This document shows, piece by piece, positions 33,139-45,959 of a stretch of 64,000 bases of DNA. Where the stretch lies: contig CAKMRJ010005634.1 in NCBI GenBank assembly GCA_928212115.1, positions 126,147,542 to 126,211,541 on the forward strand, in the 5' to 3' direction. Every line of letters starts with the position of its first letter. Positions within the stretch are counted from its first letter, which is position 1. Made by a program: the position numbers and the translations under genes. The notes under the pieces were generated by a model. The model was not told the DNA's origin. It searched no databases and was given only the letters and a program-made list of their open reading frames with translations. The stretch is from Lactuca virosa (lineage: Eukaryota; Streptophyta; Magnoliopsida; Asterales; Asteraceae).

Positions 33139-36100
33139 GAATATACATACCATTGCGACAGAGTGGCCAGAGGATTGAAGAGTTGAGATAGCATCGGATT
33201 TTTGTTGTGGAGTCAAAGAGGCATTGATGAGATGAGTTTGTATGCCAACTGTCTTTGCTACACTTGCAACTGCCTCTTCCCTGTCTCCTGATAACAAGAT
33301 TGTTTCTATCTTCTTCTTTTGTAGCCTTCAAAACATAACAAACAAACAGTTCAGGGTTCAGGGTTTAAGGTTTAGGGTTTATAGCAGTAGTACCTTTTTA
33401 CAGTAGACTCAGCATCTAGACGTAAATTATCAGATATCCCAATCGCACCAATAATCCCTTCTCCTTCCACACCAACAAAAACAACTGTTTGTGAATAATC
33501 GGAAGATGAACGCCCTTGTGATGATTTTTTCATCACATCTTTTTCCAAATTCATAACTTCTGAAATATTTTTTTTAATTTGAAACCGTTGGTGAACCCAT
33601 TTCATAGATCCAACAGCCACCAAACAGCCACCAACTTCCGCCATGGTCCCAAACCCTGGTTCCACTAACTGCCTACTTGTAACCGGAATATTTAGATTTA
33701 ATAATTCTGCTTTGTTTATAATAGCCTTTGCAATTGGATGTGATGCTGTTTTTTCTACTGCAGCAGCTAATTGGAGGATTTCGTGTTCTTTGTGAATAAA
33801 AGATGATATGGAAGATACTGTTGGTTTTCCTTCCGTTAGAGTTCCTGTCTGGTTATATACAAGAAATAGCAATGTACTTTTATTCATTTGTTTATTAATT
33901 AGTATAGCATCCTACTTTCATTTCTTCCTATTAATTATTAGTGTTAATCTTCTCATAAAAACACCTTGTACTTTGTGTTTTTTTTCCAGATTAAACCTTA
34001 ACTTTATTTTTTTCATCAAGAGTTAATCTAAAAAAAAGCTTATATTTTGTGTTTTTTCCGGATTAAACCTCAAAAAAAAATCCTGAAAAAGACCTTGTAT
34101 TTTTTTCATTTTTTCTGATTTGGCCCTTTTAGTCATTTGTTGCCAAAAAAAATGTAAAATGTGAGGGTTTTTTCGAGAAAAACTAAAAAAGTTGAGGGTT
34201 TATTTGGAAGCGTTTAGAAAGCTGAGGGTATTTTTCGGAAAAAAATACAAAGTTGAGGGCTTTTTCGGAAAAAATAAAAAAATACAAGTTCAGGCAAAAA
34301 ATAAATTTGAGGTTTAATCCGGAAAAAACACAAAATATAAGGTTTTATTTAAGATTAACTCTTTCATGAAAAAGAACGTGTATTTTTTAATTTTTCCGAT
34401 CTGGTCCTTTTAGTCAATTTTCTCTAAAAAAAGTTGTAAAATGTGAGGGTTTTTTCAGAAAAAACTAAAAAAGTTGAGGATTTATTTAGAAACATTTAGA
34501 AGGTTGAGGGTTTTTTTTTGGAAAAAAAAAAGACAAAGTTGAGGGTTTTTTCGGAAAAAAACGAAAAAATATAAGGACTTTTTTATGAGAAAAAAATAAA
34601 GATGAGGTTTAATCCCGAAAAAACACAAAATATAAGGTCTTTTATGAGATGAACCATAATTATTATAGCATTGTATTTTGAAAAATCTACCCAATTGGAG
34701 CAATATCACACAAACAAAAAGTGATTTTTCAAAAATACAATGCTATAATTAGGTAAAACTTTCAAATTACATTGCCTTAATACAAAAAAATCAAAAGTAC
34801 AATGTTGTAATAAAAAGAAATGAAAGTAGGTTGCCATTATTTACACATTTCACCTGTTACATGAAAAAGGAATTGAAAAGAGTGTTTAAATAAATACCTT
34901 GTCTAGAGTGATAATGTCTATGTTTGCCAAACGTTCCAACACATCACCTCCTCTAATAAGAAGCCCCTGCTTAGCACCTGTTTTATATCCTAATTTTAAA
35001 AAAAAAAAAAAAAAAAAAAAATGAAAGTAGAATGTTGTAATAGAGATGGTATAATATACCTAAAGAGGTTCCAACAAGAATAGCAGTTGGTGTTGCAAGT
35101 CCTAGTGCACATGGGCAAGATACAACCTGAAAAATAATTATACTTATTTTTCCATTATAATAAAATGGTGAAACTAGGTTTTATTTTTCTGTAGTTTTCC
35201 CTTTTTAAAAGGTGTAAAAAAAGTAAAAGTTTAATTTGGTTAATTATGTATGACTCACTCACCAAGACATCTGTGGAAAGTTTTAAGCTCAAAAGCAGAG
35301 GATTTTCCATAGGGCCAGAAATGTCATTTAGCAACACATCTGGAAAAACATGTACCCCAACATAGTACCTTCACATTTAACAATGGAATAAACAAAAAGC
35401 AATTACTAGTTTAAACTTGTGAATGATATTTTTTGTGGCAAAATGGTAAATAAATAGTTTTATACCAAAAGGCAAATGTTGCTGCTGATAAAGTCATAAC
35501 AGTGTACACAAATGGTCCAGCAATTGAATCTGCAAGCCTCTGTATAGGTGCTTCACGCCCTTGAGCATCCTCTACCTAAAACAAGGTGTACAAAAATAGT
35601 GCTTTCAACCCTAAATGCAACAAATAAATGAAAGTAAAATTGCTATTTCTTCCATTTAATCTAATAATACCATTTTCACAATCTTTGTTATTGTTGAGTT
35701 GGATCCAGTGGAAGAAGCTTCAATTTTCAGTGGGCCATCCTGAAAGACAGAATATTACCTCAAATTTTATAATTCCAAAATAAAAATTATATAAAAATGC
35801 TCAAAGATCAAATTTTTCTCCAAATGCTCAAAGAATATTACCCAATTTATTGTTCCAGCTGAGACAAAAAGCCCTTCTTCCTTAAAAACAGGAAGAGACT
35901 CTCCTGTAAGCATAGACTCATCCACAACACTTCTTCCTGCAATAACTTTCCCCTGAACACAAGATTATATTCATCGTATCAAAAGCCCTAATCCATAAAC
36001 TATTTTATTGAAATTGTAATGTGAATTATGATGTTCTAATTGGAAGTTAACAAGACTTACATCTACAGGAATAGTTTCTCCAGGCAAAACCAATACAAAA

Positions 36101-37825
36101 TCTCCAACTCGAATGTCATCAGTAGGGACTTCAATACAGATTGAATCAGAACTCAGTATGCTACCAGTAGATGCATCAGTTTCAGAGGGAGAGATTACTA
36201 GACGTGACTGTGTGGATATCAGTGACTGCAGACACATGATAGCCACAAGGGTAAAAATGTCAAAACATAAAGGTTTTGTAGAATTATAATGCAGAAAGTT
36301 TGTTTGAAAATATAAACTTACTAATAGTTCATTCATGTCACTAGATGCCCTAAGTCTTGCCCTTTCTTCAAGTGAACGACCCAAGAGAACAAACCCAAGA
36401 AGCATGACCTGCATGCTAAAAGAGAGCAGCCCTTAATGAGAAATTCATTTTCAAAATTATATGATGATGACTGAATGAGTAGAAATTACAAAAGTTGGCA
36501 TTTTGAAAAGAAAAGAAAACTGTAAGTGACACTATACAAACCGGTTCATCAAAGAATGTGGCATCCCATCCAAGATCAGGGTTAAGAAGTGAGATCTAGA
36601 AGATGGAGAATGTATTAGTAGTATGAAACATGTAATGATGTGATAATGTAAAATTGATGAAAATAGGATGTCCATGAATGAGAAGCTTACAGCACTTATC
36701 ATAAAAGCAGCAATGGATCCAAATCCAACAAGTGAGTTCATATTTGGAGAGCCCTTAAAGAAGGCCTTTAGACCATCATAAAGCAAATCTGAGAAAAGTT
36801 TCATTGGATATAAATCATATGATCAGATGGATTATTGACAGAATTGCAAACTTGTTTTTTTTTCAGGTAAGAAGTAAAACCAACCTCTTCCAGGTCCCAA
36901 CAAAGCACCAATAGCTAAACTGCCCTTGAAATAGGAATTGTGAAGTATTTCCATTAATGCGCCTATATAAGACCAGAAGTTAAAGCATTTCAGCCTTTCA
37001 GGTAGATATATAATCTAGCAATTCAGGATAGTTTTTGGATTCTGTTCAAAATCATTGCAGCAAAGGCCAAATCCCACTTTTTCAACCATTAGATTTTAGG
37101 TGCCAATAGAAAGAGGATAATCATCTTAAAGGTGGGGGAAAAGAAAGGATTCAAAAGGAAAAGGAAGAAAGAATTAGTGAATTACCATGGCCGATGTGGA
37201 TGCCAAGAGAATGCAATATATGAGAAGCATGCGATCCACAACATAAAGCAACTAAAGTCCAAGCAAAAACAACCCGGTTTCTACTTTCAACCATCAACGC
37301 CTCTTTCCTTGCCACCGTTTCCTTCCATTTCCGCACCTTCTCTTCAATCCCTAATCCCGACGCCCTCCTGTTCGACGGAAATCCACACTCCGTCAATTTC
37401 CGAGCAAATTCATCCGCAGCGTTCACACCACTCACCTCCGCATCAGCATTCAACCTAATCGCCGCCGTCTCGGTCAACATATTGACCACCACCGACTCCA
37501 CTCGCTGGTCGGACGACAAAATTGACTTGACACGTGAAACACACGCGCCGCACATCATTCCAGTTACATCAAGGAGCACGGAAGGCTGGTCTTCCCGGCG
37601 TGGTTGTTGTAGCTTCTCCGACGTGGTCTGTAAAGGAGAGTTGACATCAACTGCCTTGGCGAGGACGAGGAGGTTAGGAAGATGTTTGTGGACGATACGT
37701 GGTGGTGGCCGGTAAAGGTAACCGCGATGCCGTTTGTAGTCAACATTGCAGGTCAAAATGCGGTGGCTGAAGGTGGTGGACTTGGGTTGAAGTGGTAGAG
37801 AGATGCGGAGGAGATCCGTAGTCAT
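30246..37825 (-). CDS. PAA2: PAA2/HMA8-type thylakoid Cu+-transporting P1B-ATPase
   Basis: Seventeen exons: 37186-37825, 36885-36962, 36691-36788, 36542-36595, 36322-36408, 36061-36225, 35842-35952, 35671-35739, 35466-35575, 35263-35368, 35060-35126, 34898-34977, 33394-33848, 33151-33325, 32914-33045, 32511-32661, 30246-30376. All have GT-AG borders and join in frame to 902 aa, close to the 883 of Arabidopsis PAA2. Residues about 1-55 look like a chloroplast transit peptide. A metal-binding domain has GMMCGAC (Cys92, Cys95). Further motifs are TGES (390-393), membrane CPC (510-512), DKTGT with phosphorylated Asp554, SHP (His592) and GDGIND (767-772). PAA2 moves Cu+ into the thylakoid lumen for plastocyanin. 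I see no break; it looks functional. Confidence 0.93.
31053..32306. mobile_element. hAT-type element in the last intron of PAA2
   Basis: The ends are TAGGGGTGAGCATTTGGACC and its inverted partner GGTCCAAATGCTCACCCCTA, matching after the first bases. The flanks are GGTCTAAG (31045-31052) and GGTCTAAC (32307-32314), an 8-bp duplication with one change. It encodes no transposase. Inside are about four copies of a 190-212-bp repeat. Confidence 0.9.
31207..31980. repeat. four-copy ~200-bp repeat inside the hAT element
   Basis: The landmark CATATCTCATTCGTTTTAAG (with small changes) recurs at about 31228, 31419, 31629 and 31841, each followed by similar sequence. A shorter repeat containing ACGAGTTGTACCGTATCAAA follows at 32040-32150. 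Confidence 0.8.
33092..33138. repeat. (TA)n microsatellite in a PAA2 intron
   Basis: A simple repeat inside the 105-bp intron between exons 14 and 15. Confidence 0.9.
33941..34656. mobile_element. Mutator-like MITE in a PAA2 intron
   Basis: The left end reads GTGTTAATCTTCTCATAAAA; the reverse complement of the right end reads TGGTTCATCTCATAAAAG. Both are followed by similar TTTGTGTTTTTTC and GATTAAACCT blocks. A 9-bp repeat TAATTATTA flanks it (33932-33940 and 34657-34665), the duplication size of Mutator-like elements, though this AT-rich word could match by chance. The interior repeats blocks such as GTTGAGGGTTTTTTCGG. Confidence 0.6.
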
Positions 37826-37885
37826 TGTGTGTTCCTGAGTGAGGGAGAGAGAAGGAAATTTTGATTCATAAAAATGCTATTTTTT

Positions 37886-37900
37886 CGATAAAATATAAAT
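37886..37900 (-). promoter_or_regulatory. possible TATA element of PAA2
   Basis: The reverse strand reads ATTTATATTTTATCG about 65 bp before the start codon. The spacing would leave a short 5' UTR. AT-rich DNA makes this weak. Confidence 0.3.
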
Positions 37901-38884
37901 TTTTTCTATTTTCAACCTTCTACTATTTTTTATTTAAATTTTAGCCTTAATTTGTTTTTCTTAAAGAAAAGGAAAATACTAATAAATATTTCTATGTCAC
38001 GTGTATTTCTATGTTAAAAAAAAGGTTTATATCAAAGGGACTTTAGCATAACTGTAAAAAGTGATTATCTCAAATAAAAGGTCATTAGTTCAAGTTTTTT
38101 AGGAGACATAAATGGTATTTAGGAGTAGGTTAGTTAGTTTGTCGTTTCAAAAAAAATAAAAAAGTTTATCGTTTAAATGAAAGTTATTACTAAAATGATT
38201 TTATTGGGAAGTTAGGTATATACAGAAAGTCATGTAAGTTATTTTTTATTAAAAATAATCGATTAACTAATGAATTAACAACTCGGTTTTAAAGAGTTAG
38301 TTAACTATGTATCTGGGCATGACATTTATTTAATACAAACATATCTTACATCCAATCAATTTTAGAATTTAGCTTGCAAATGAAGGTGTTGAGTACTTGC
38401 AAGTAACTATTATTATGTATTTTGATAGTACTTTTTGTTGAAGGTAATGTTTTCGCCAACGATTTATATAGAAAAAGGCCTTGATGCAGACACGTTAGAT
38501 CAATATATTTATATTAGCATTTATTTTTGCAACATTTAAAAGTTTCTTAAACATGCTTTCATATATCTTTTATAATTAGAATGGAAAATATTTGATTATT
38601 TAATGATTCAATAGTAAACCAGAAAACGAAAATCTAGATAAATGATTTTTAAAAAAATATTTGAAAAAGTTACAACGATTTATGGAAATCCTAAGTTGTC
38701 TTATACCATATCAGAGGGAATATTTGTGTAAATTACTCATTACAAAATATAAACCTAATCGATGCTTAAAACATTTTAGTTATCACCATACAACAAATGA
38801 GAAGGCAAACGGGCAACAAGTTGCGTCGCTAACATTTTGTATGGTAAAGTCAATTCTTTTGAAGACTACATACATAGATCTATG
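37901..38884. other. intergenic AT-rich DNA upstream of PAA2
   Basis: No gene, RNA or transposon ends were recognised. It presumably includes distal promoter sequence of PAA2. Confidence 0.4.
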
Positions 38885-39516
38885 TAGCCCTGTCGAAAAT
38901 ACCCAATACCCGAATTACCCACCCGGTTTTTTCGGGTATCGGGTAAATCGGGTAAATTTTTTCGGGTAATCGAGTAACCCGGTTTTTTTTTTCTGGTGGG
39001 GTAAAGGGTACGTTTATTGGGTTTCGGGTATACCCGAATTATTTAAAAAAAAAAAAATTGTCGTAGAGCTTGTACTCTATAGCAGGTATTTGATCACGCT
39101 TAAAATAACTATCATTATTGTAAAACATGAATTTTTTTTATTATGACAATATGACACGAACAATATTAAAAGCAATTGTTTATATATCATCATGTTCTTT
39201 AAAACTTAACTGTTTTTTAGATTATAGTTTTTATTGCAACTAACAAACTCAATATTTTGACGAAACTTCAGAACATGGCAAAACTTATGACTACAATTTA
39301 AACTTCTAAATTAAGATCTTTAAGTATTTGTTTTTTTAACATCTTATTAGATTAAATTAAGTTGTTAAAAAATTGTTTGATATCTCAAGTATTATTAACT
39401 AAAAAATCTCAATGTTCAAAACTTGAGTAACTACGTTTATGCCTCGTTTGTTTATATAAACAAGACTAATAAAGCACGACGTGTTTATTTCATTAAATTT
39501 ATTTTCAAGTGCAATT

Positions 39517-39596
<80 letters not shown>

Positions 39597-39769
39597 TTCG
39601 GGTAATACCCGAATTACCCAAACCCGACCTCGCTACTCGAATTACCCAAACCCGAATTACCCGAATTTAATTTGGGTCGGGTAACGGGTATCTTTTTTAA
39701 CATGAAAAACCCGAATTACCCGACTCGAATTACCCGAAACCCGAAAAAATTACCCAATCAACACCCCTA
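38885..39769. mobile_element. hAT-type element with (TA)n core
   Basis: The ends are TAGCCCTGTCGA and TCAACACCCCTA, an imperfect inverted pair. The flanks are GATCTATG (38877-38884) and GATCTAGG (39770-39777), an 8-bp duplication with one change. Both arms are built of CCCGAATTACCC-type repeats in opposite orientations around a (TA)n tract at 39519-39593. No transposase is seen. Confidence 0.7.
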
Positions 39770-39777
39770 GATCTAGG

Positions 39778-40412
39778 GGATATAACATTGTTATGCATGA
39801 TCCGTTGTAGTCTACTAAGAAGCTTCACCGCATCCGGCGCAAGGAAATCAAACTTATCAAATGCAAATGGTATGAACACGTGTTGATTTTCCATGCACGG
39901 TTTCTCATGTTTGGTGACCTTGCATGTAGCAGCTTTTAATGCAGTCTGTCCCGCCGTGAAACCCCTGACCCTCAAGCTTACGAGAGAGGATACCCTGTAA
40001 GGTCCACACATGCGTGTTTCCCTCCAACCCATCCAAAAATCAAAACGTCAGCCAGTCTAAGAGTTGACCTTTCTTCTGTCGGGTCAGTCAGGAAATTCAC
40101 AGGAGCCTCTTTCTTGGCGGAAACCCCGACACACTTACATATGTCGACCAAAACATCCCTAACCATATCGTGCCTGTATTTGAACCCCTGGAGTTCTTTG
40201 CAATGAACTGCATGCTCGCCGAAAGAGTCCAAACATGCCTTGCGGCACACCGGACATATCCCATCGACTGGGAATACTGGAATCATAAGTCGATATTTGA
40301 AGATGGTACGATACTCCACCGGAGACATATGTTGGTCAAGCCCATCTATAGGTGCACGTAAACATTGGAAAACTGTTTTCTGCCGAGCCGTCATATTGAA
40401 ATTCACTTCCAT
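39778..40412 (-). pseudogene. C-terminal scrap of a non-LTR retrotransposon-type protein
   Basis: Two overlapping frames (40412-39978 and 40032-39730) form one broken protein. It has a Cys/His cluster CPVCRKACLDSFGEHAVHC, then ADVLIFGWVGGKHACVDLTG, then ALKAATCKVTKHEKPC. I know this arrangement from plant reverse-transcriptase-associated C-terminal regions, usually in dispersed pseudogene fragments. A frameshift lies near 39990-40040, and the left end runs to the hAT element. Family assignment is moderate; the decay is certain. Confidence 0.5.
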
Positions 40413-40888
40413 ATTTTGGATAATTTTACTAAAAATGACACTCGCCAGTGTATTCTGAGATTTAGGGGGGGGGGTGTCCTTAATAGTAAATAAATTAAAA
40501 ATGTATTGTTAGCAAAAACAATATTACTAAATCTATAAGTGAGAAGCATGACTCAAGTTCGTAATGGTTGTTTTCATTCTTTTTCTTTTGTTCTTACTTT
40601 TTCTGCTAGTCAATTTTTTTAATAGATGGAAATTATAAATGGACCTTCTTTATTTGAAACATTGATTATTAAAGTTATAGATAAAATATATACCTGTGAA
40701 TGACAATCTAAGCTATAAGATTAGATAACACAAATAGAGATGACAAACACTTTGAACATAACGATGGTAGTAATAAGCGCATTAAGACTAGTCTAAGACG
40801 TCATATCAGAAAGATGGTGACAGTCAACGACAATGTGATCGAGGAATCGTCAACGGGAGAGGATTGGTGTCCTACACACACACACATA

Positions 40889-40890
<2 letters not shown>

Positions 40891-40947
<57 letters not shown>
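40891..40947. repeat. (CA)n/(TA)n microsatellite
   Basis: A simple repeat directly abutting the element at 40948. It continues on the other side at 42595-42630. Confidence 0.9.
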
Positions 40948-40949
<2 letters not shown>

Positions 40950-42592
40950 AGGTTGTAAAAAATGCTCGACGTAGGCTCGGCGGTGGACTAGGGTCAAGGG
41001 ATTTATCGGCTAGGCGGGGATTAATCGGGGACCATTAATTATTAAAAAAATTATTAAAAAGTTAATAAATATAACATTAATCCTAAGATTATAACATTAA
41101 ATATAACATTAATAAATATGACATTATCAAATTTACCCAAACTCTGTTTTTTAATATTTTAAAACAATTTATAATGGTTTTTAATAACTTAAACTCATTA
41201 TAACTATAAAAAGGAATTAAATGGACAATAATACCCCTGCTTCTTTATCTCTTGCCTTGAACCAAATCAAACCCACTAATGCTTAACGTCTCCTGTCTTC
41301 GGCCATAGAGAGGCCCTCATCTGATGGTTTACTTGGAAGATATCATTATCAAATCACTAGATTTTAAAAGAATACCATTAAATCTACAGCTAATGTTAGA
41401 AAAAAAATGCAGTGTTAGAAATCAAACTTAATACTATAAGCTTCTCCAGATAAAATAGACGCAGATTGATTTTTATGTCAAACCCATGACCTCCAAACTA
41501 CAAAATTGTTTTCAATTTGCTAACTCTACAAGAATATCACTGACAGAACTTTTGCATTTACACCAAAATCACTAAAATTTCTCTTAAGCATTTTCACAAA
41601 CACTTGGCATGCTAGTTATCAAACAACCATATCAACCATATAACTGAAATCGTGATTCCCAGTGATCAAAAAACCATATCGACACCGATTCCATCATAAA
41701 AAAGAACACAGATCGGATTACTCAATTGAAACATAATCGGTTCAATGCTTTAAACAGAATCAGTTCAAATACATGGAAAAACGAGAAAGGGAGAAAACCT
41801 GTGTAAAATCAGTTGTATACTAAAATCAAAAAAATAATTGGTCCAACACCATATCTACGTGAAATCAAAGAGGAGCACAAGTATTGGAGGTTCAATGGCG
41901 ACCGGTCACGATGGTTGAGAACAAGAACAACCAAAATTGTGATGGCAGTCATCAAATTCGAATGCATCTAAATCCCAATGTTTCGTGTTCATAATCTTAT
42001 GGCCACTCGAACTCTCCCAGAAAATACGTATGAAATTGTCGGACCTGTGTCGATGAAATAAGAGTATGAAATCGCTAGACCTGTGTTGATGGAATGACGT
42101 GATCTTCAATCGTTGGACATGTATCGATGAAATCGTTGTCAATGGGCTTATTAAAGAAGTAGCTAGCAGCAACCTAGTCACATAGTTTCCAAAAAATCAT
42201 TTGATCAAATCGTTGATCAACAAGGATCATGTCGAGCTGAAAGTGGAAGCAGTTTTGAGGTGTAGAGGGTTAAAGTTTCCCACATCGCTGGTGGGATAAT
42301 AAATGAAGGAAAATGTATTCTTTGAGCTGACTCCTTTGAAAATAAAACCCAGTTATGCTTTGGGCTAGCTTGCTCCTTTGAGCCAGCGGGTCCATAAGAG
42401 TTATTTGGTCCGAATTGGCATGATTTAGTCCGATTTGGACCGGTTTTGACCGTTATTGACCAAGGCCGATAAGCCTAACCCTCTAACGACCGGTTTTGAC
42501 CGATATTGACCAAGGCCGATAAGCCTAACCCTCTAACCCTTATTCGTAGGCAGTTTGAGGCCGTCAAGCGTCTAGACCGATTTTTGCAACCA

Positions 42593-42594
<2 letters not shown>
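40948..42594. mobile_element. hAT-like insertion inside a (TA)n microsatellite
   Basis: The left end CAAGGTTGTAAAAAATGC pairs as an inverted repeat with the right end CGATTTTTGCAACCATG, and (TA)n lies on both sides. The interior is non-coding and has a direct repeat with GACCGGTTTTGACCG at about 42430-42540. The exact target duplication cannot be resolved in (TA)n. Confidence 0.6.
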
Positions 42595-42634
<40 letters not shown>

Positions 42635-43923
42635 AAAAACATGCTGCTTGCTTTTGAATTATTGAATAACTTTAGAGGCTATATTGCTATTTAAGAAGAA
42701 TATTGGGGGTAAGTGAAACTTTTGCTATGACAATTTGGCAAATGAAATCACGTGGGTAAATTGATATCAAGCGGTCTGAATGTTATTTACAAGTCGGATA
42801 ACACTTCAATTTGATAAATGCACCTTCCACTACCCATCTCTTTTTGATGTTAGATTATTTAATTTATCGATAAACTTTTTCAGAAATAATATAAAATATT
42901 CTAATAAAAAATAATTTGATGTTTTATATTTTTATTGTTCATGCAAACAGGTTTGTTACTCTTTTCATTAGAAAATTATCAAAGAAAAAATTAAATCTTT
43001 ATAATGTTATATTCTTTTTAAAATACCTCTCAGATAACAACAATAACTCACACATCTACAAAGTTAATCTTATTAAAAAAAAACTATCTAATAGTTTTTT
43101 ATATCTAATTTTCGTTAAAAGTGATTATATATTCGAAAAGTTTCTCTTAAAAATCAGTTTACTCTTTCAATTTAAACTATTTTTTTCTTATTTTATAAAT
43201 TTGCTATGATATTATAAATATTGTTTGGAACTTTTTTTTCTGTTTTCTTGCATCACTAAAAAATTATAAAAAGTAAAAAAGAGTGCCAGAAGTCAATAGC
43301 ATTGGAACCATGAAGTGGGTAGGTGGACGTGGGATGGCATATATAAAACGTTTATTATATTATTTTCAAAAAAAATAAATTAAAGTATTTTGTACTCACA
43401 TCCACATGATCCTATCCTGTTATTTATGAGCATTCTAAGCTTTTCTGTACCTACCACATCATACCATCGTCACCGATCAGGAAGGGCTCGAATTTTTTAT
43501 TTGCATTTTATATGAATTATATCAACACTTTTTACGTATGTATTTTTTATTTGCTTTTTCTATATGAATTACATTAACACGTTTTACAAGATTTTGTTTT
43601 TTTATCAAAATATTTGAAGATGAATTACATTAACACGTTTTATAAGATTTTGTTTTTTTATCAAAATATTTGAAGATAAATTGAACACAAAACCATTGGC
43701 ATAATGATATCACGTGTTAGATTGATGTATTTTAACAAGATATTGTGGGTTCATTGTAAACAAAAAATTGTTTTATGAACTTAACGGCACGACATAGTTT
43801 GTTGTTCGTTTACCTTCTCAATCGTTATACTATGATAACTAAGTTTATTTAAATAAAAAAGTATAAGGATCATGAAGATGGTAAGTTTAACAATAACAAC
43901 AAAATGTAAAACATGTCAATGCC
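42595..43923. other. intergenic AT-rich DNA with one tandem duplication
   Basis: No gene was recognised. A 56-bp unit starting TGAATTACATTAACACG is repeated in tandem at 43565-43620 and 43621-43676 with one or two changes. (TA)n is at 42595-42630. Confidence 0.5.
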
Positions 43924-45609
43924 TCAAGCGGGTATATTCAAAAGTTTATTGGGTGTTTGATTCGTGGATTTTGAAGGAATTTGAAGTAATTGAAGGGAGA
44001 TGATTCCAGAATTTACTCTGCGTTTGTCCCCGTACACCATAAATGACTCTTTTCCAGGTGGCTTTACTCTTACTATCTTCTTTCGGCATAATATCTCGGC
44101 ATCGTTGGCGCTAAGCCAATCCATTCCCAAAACGATGTCGAAACCGTTCAACTCTATGGGTAATAGCTCTTCGTGGAATTCGTTTTCGTTTAAGTCGATG
44201 ACGATGTTCTTAATACGATCACTAACAGGTACGAATTTTCCACTGGAAACTTCCATGATTAGGGCATTATCAAGTTTTTCTACAGGTAATGCTAGTTTCC
44301 TACCAGATTTATGCGATACGAAGGAGTATTTCGCTCCTGAATCAAACAGTATACTGGCAGGAAAACCATTTACAAGAAAGGTACCTGAAACGACATCTGT
44401 TGCCTCCTTCGCAGCCTCGAGCGTCATCTGAAAGGCTCTCACCTTCGGCTTCGGTGGGACATTGGGCCTTGTCGCCTCGTTCTTCTTTGGGCAATCCTTC
44501 GCAATGTGCCCTTCCTGGTTACATCCATAGTACACCCTTTTGTTGGCGGTGCACTCATTGACGTAATGTCTGGTCTTCCCATACTTGTAGCAGGTCACCT
44601 CTTTGCTACATTTCCCGAAGTGCTTCTTCTTGCACTTCTCGCACCACTTCACTTCATTTCCTCCTCTGAACTTTCTTGAACCAGACTTGATTTTCTTATT
44701 GTTGGGCTTTGCAGACCCCTCGAACTTCCTCTTCTCGCCAACCTCAACCTTGCTGGCAGCTCTTCCCTTAATCATTTCCTCCACAGACTTGGCAGCCCAG
44801 ATAGCTGCCTCCAGAGTAGGTGTCTGACGTACTGGCACCGCGTACTCCCATGGAAGTCCCTTTGCATACTTGTCGCTTTTCGTCAGCTCATCCGGAACAA
44901 GACGTAAGGCGAACTCCATATTCTCTGTGAAGTTGTTGGAGTATTCATCAATTGACATGCTTCCCTTCTTCAAGGTCAGGAATTGGTTCTCTAGCTCGAG
45001 CAGGTTTTGGGATGAGCAGTACTTGCGTTTGAACTGCACCAAAAACTTTACCCATGTCAGTTGTAGGGGCTCATTGGGGCTTAGAGTCTTCCCCAGGGTA
45101 TTCCACCACCGCACAGCGCCTCCTCGGAACTGACGTACTGCAAAGGTGGTCTGTAACTTGCCTCTGCAACCACACGTCATGAAAGCTAACTCCATCTCCG
45201 AGATCCAATCCATGACTCCAATCGGATCTTCCTTTCCAGTGAAAGTCGATGGCTTGCAAGTCAGAAAATCCTTGTACTTTCATCTATTCATCTCGACTCC
45301 GTCATCCTGGTTGTTTTGTCGAACTATTGGTGGGTTGGCTTGACCAACGGTCCCACTATAGTTCCCTCCTTATGACTGCCCATCGTTCAATTCGGGCTAT
45401 TCAACTGACATTGTAGGTTCGTCCCTATTTTCATGCAACATCTGCCTCATCTCTTCCCGTTGTTCAGCCAACATAGCCCGTATCATGGCTTGTACTCTGG
45501 CCATTGTAATTGGCTCAGGAACATCTGCTACAACAGGTATTTGCTCAATCACTGGGGGTTGATTCCTATTTCCGTTCGCGTTCCCGACTCCACTTCGGGT
45601 TCTTGCCAT
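43924..45609 (-). pseudogene. gag-protease of gypsy element E
   Basis: The frame starts MARTRSG at 45609 and is interrupted by three in-frame stops between about 45396 and 45285. It is then open for 429 codons from 45213. It contains a capsid-like region (FRGGAVRWWNTL; QFLTLKKGSMSIDEY) and a nucleocapsid with one intact knuckle-like CEKCKKKHFGKC, plus two that have lost a cysteine (CYKYGK...; YYGCNQEGHIAKDC). An aspartic protease follows with LFDSGA and GFDIVLGMDWLS. It stops right after the protease, where reverse transcriptase should follow, and unrelated DNA begins. Gag coats the RNA and the protease processes the polyprotein. The stops and the missing pol make it dead. Confidence 0.9.
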
Positions 45610-45943
45610 TTTGATCTATACACCGAATAGGGTGAATTTAGATCTTTATTTAGGATAGACGTTTAAATCATCTTTATTTCTCCGAAACGTTTATATGCTA
45701 GTTTTAATATCGTAGTCGTACGTTTAGAATCCTGAACACATAAGGTTTCCAGATCCGGTCGACAACAGACCATAGATCCGAACAAATAATAGCATATAAC
45801 ACATAAAAGCATTTTAGGCATCTTTCCTAAAATAAACTAGTGCTTGTGTCTAAAATATACTAGACACTCATCTCACAATCATCACTTAGCATTCTAAGTT
45901 TAAGTCTAGAAATCCTACAAATTCCTAGTTCACTTAAACTAAT

Positions 45944-45955
45944 GCTCTGATACCA
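45944..45955 (-). other. primer-binding site of element E
   Basis: The reverse strand reads TGGTATCAGAGC between the LTR end GATGTCA and the gag leader. Confidence 0.9.
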
Positions 45956-45959
45956 ACCG

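Noticed and set aside
39423..39684. ORFs with long Tyr-Ile repeats (also near 33071, 40814 and 54494).
   Set aside because: They are translations of (TA)n microsatellites.
41906..42181. Reverse-strand 91-aa ORF inside the hAT-like element.
   Set aside because: No transposase motif and low-complexity His/Ser-rich content; likely chance.
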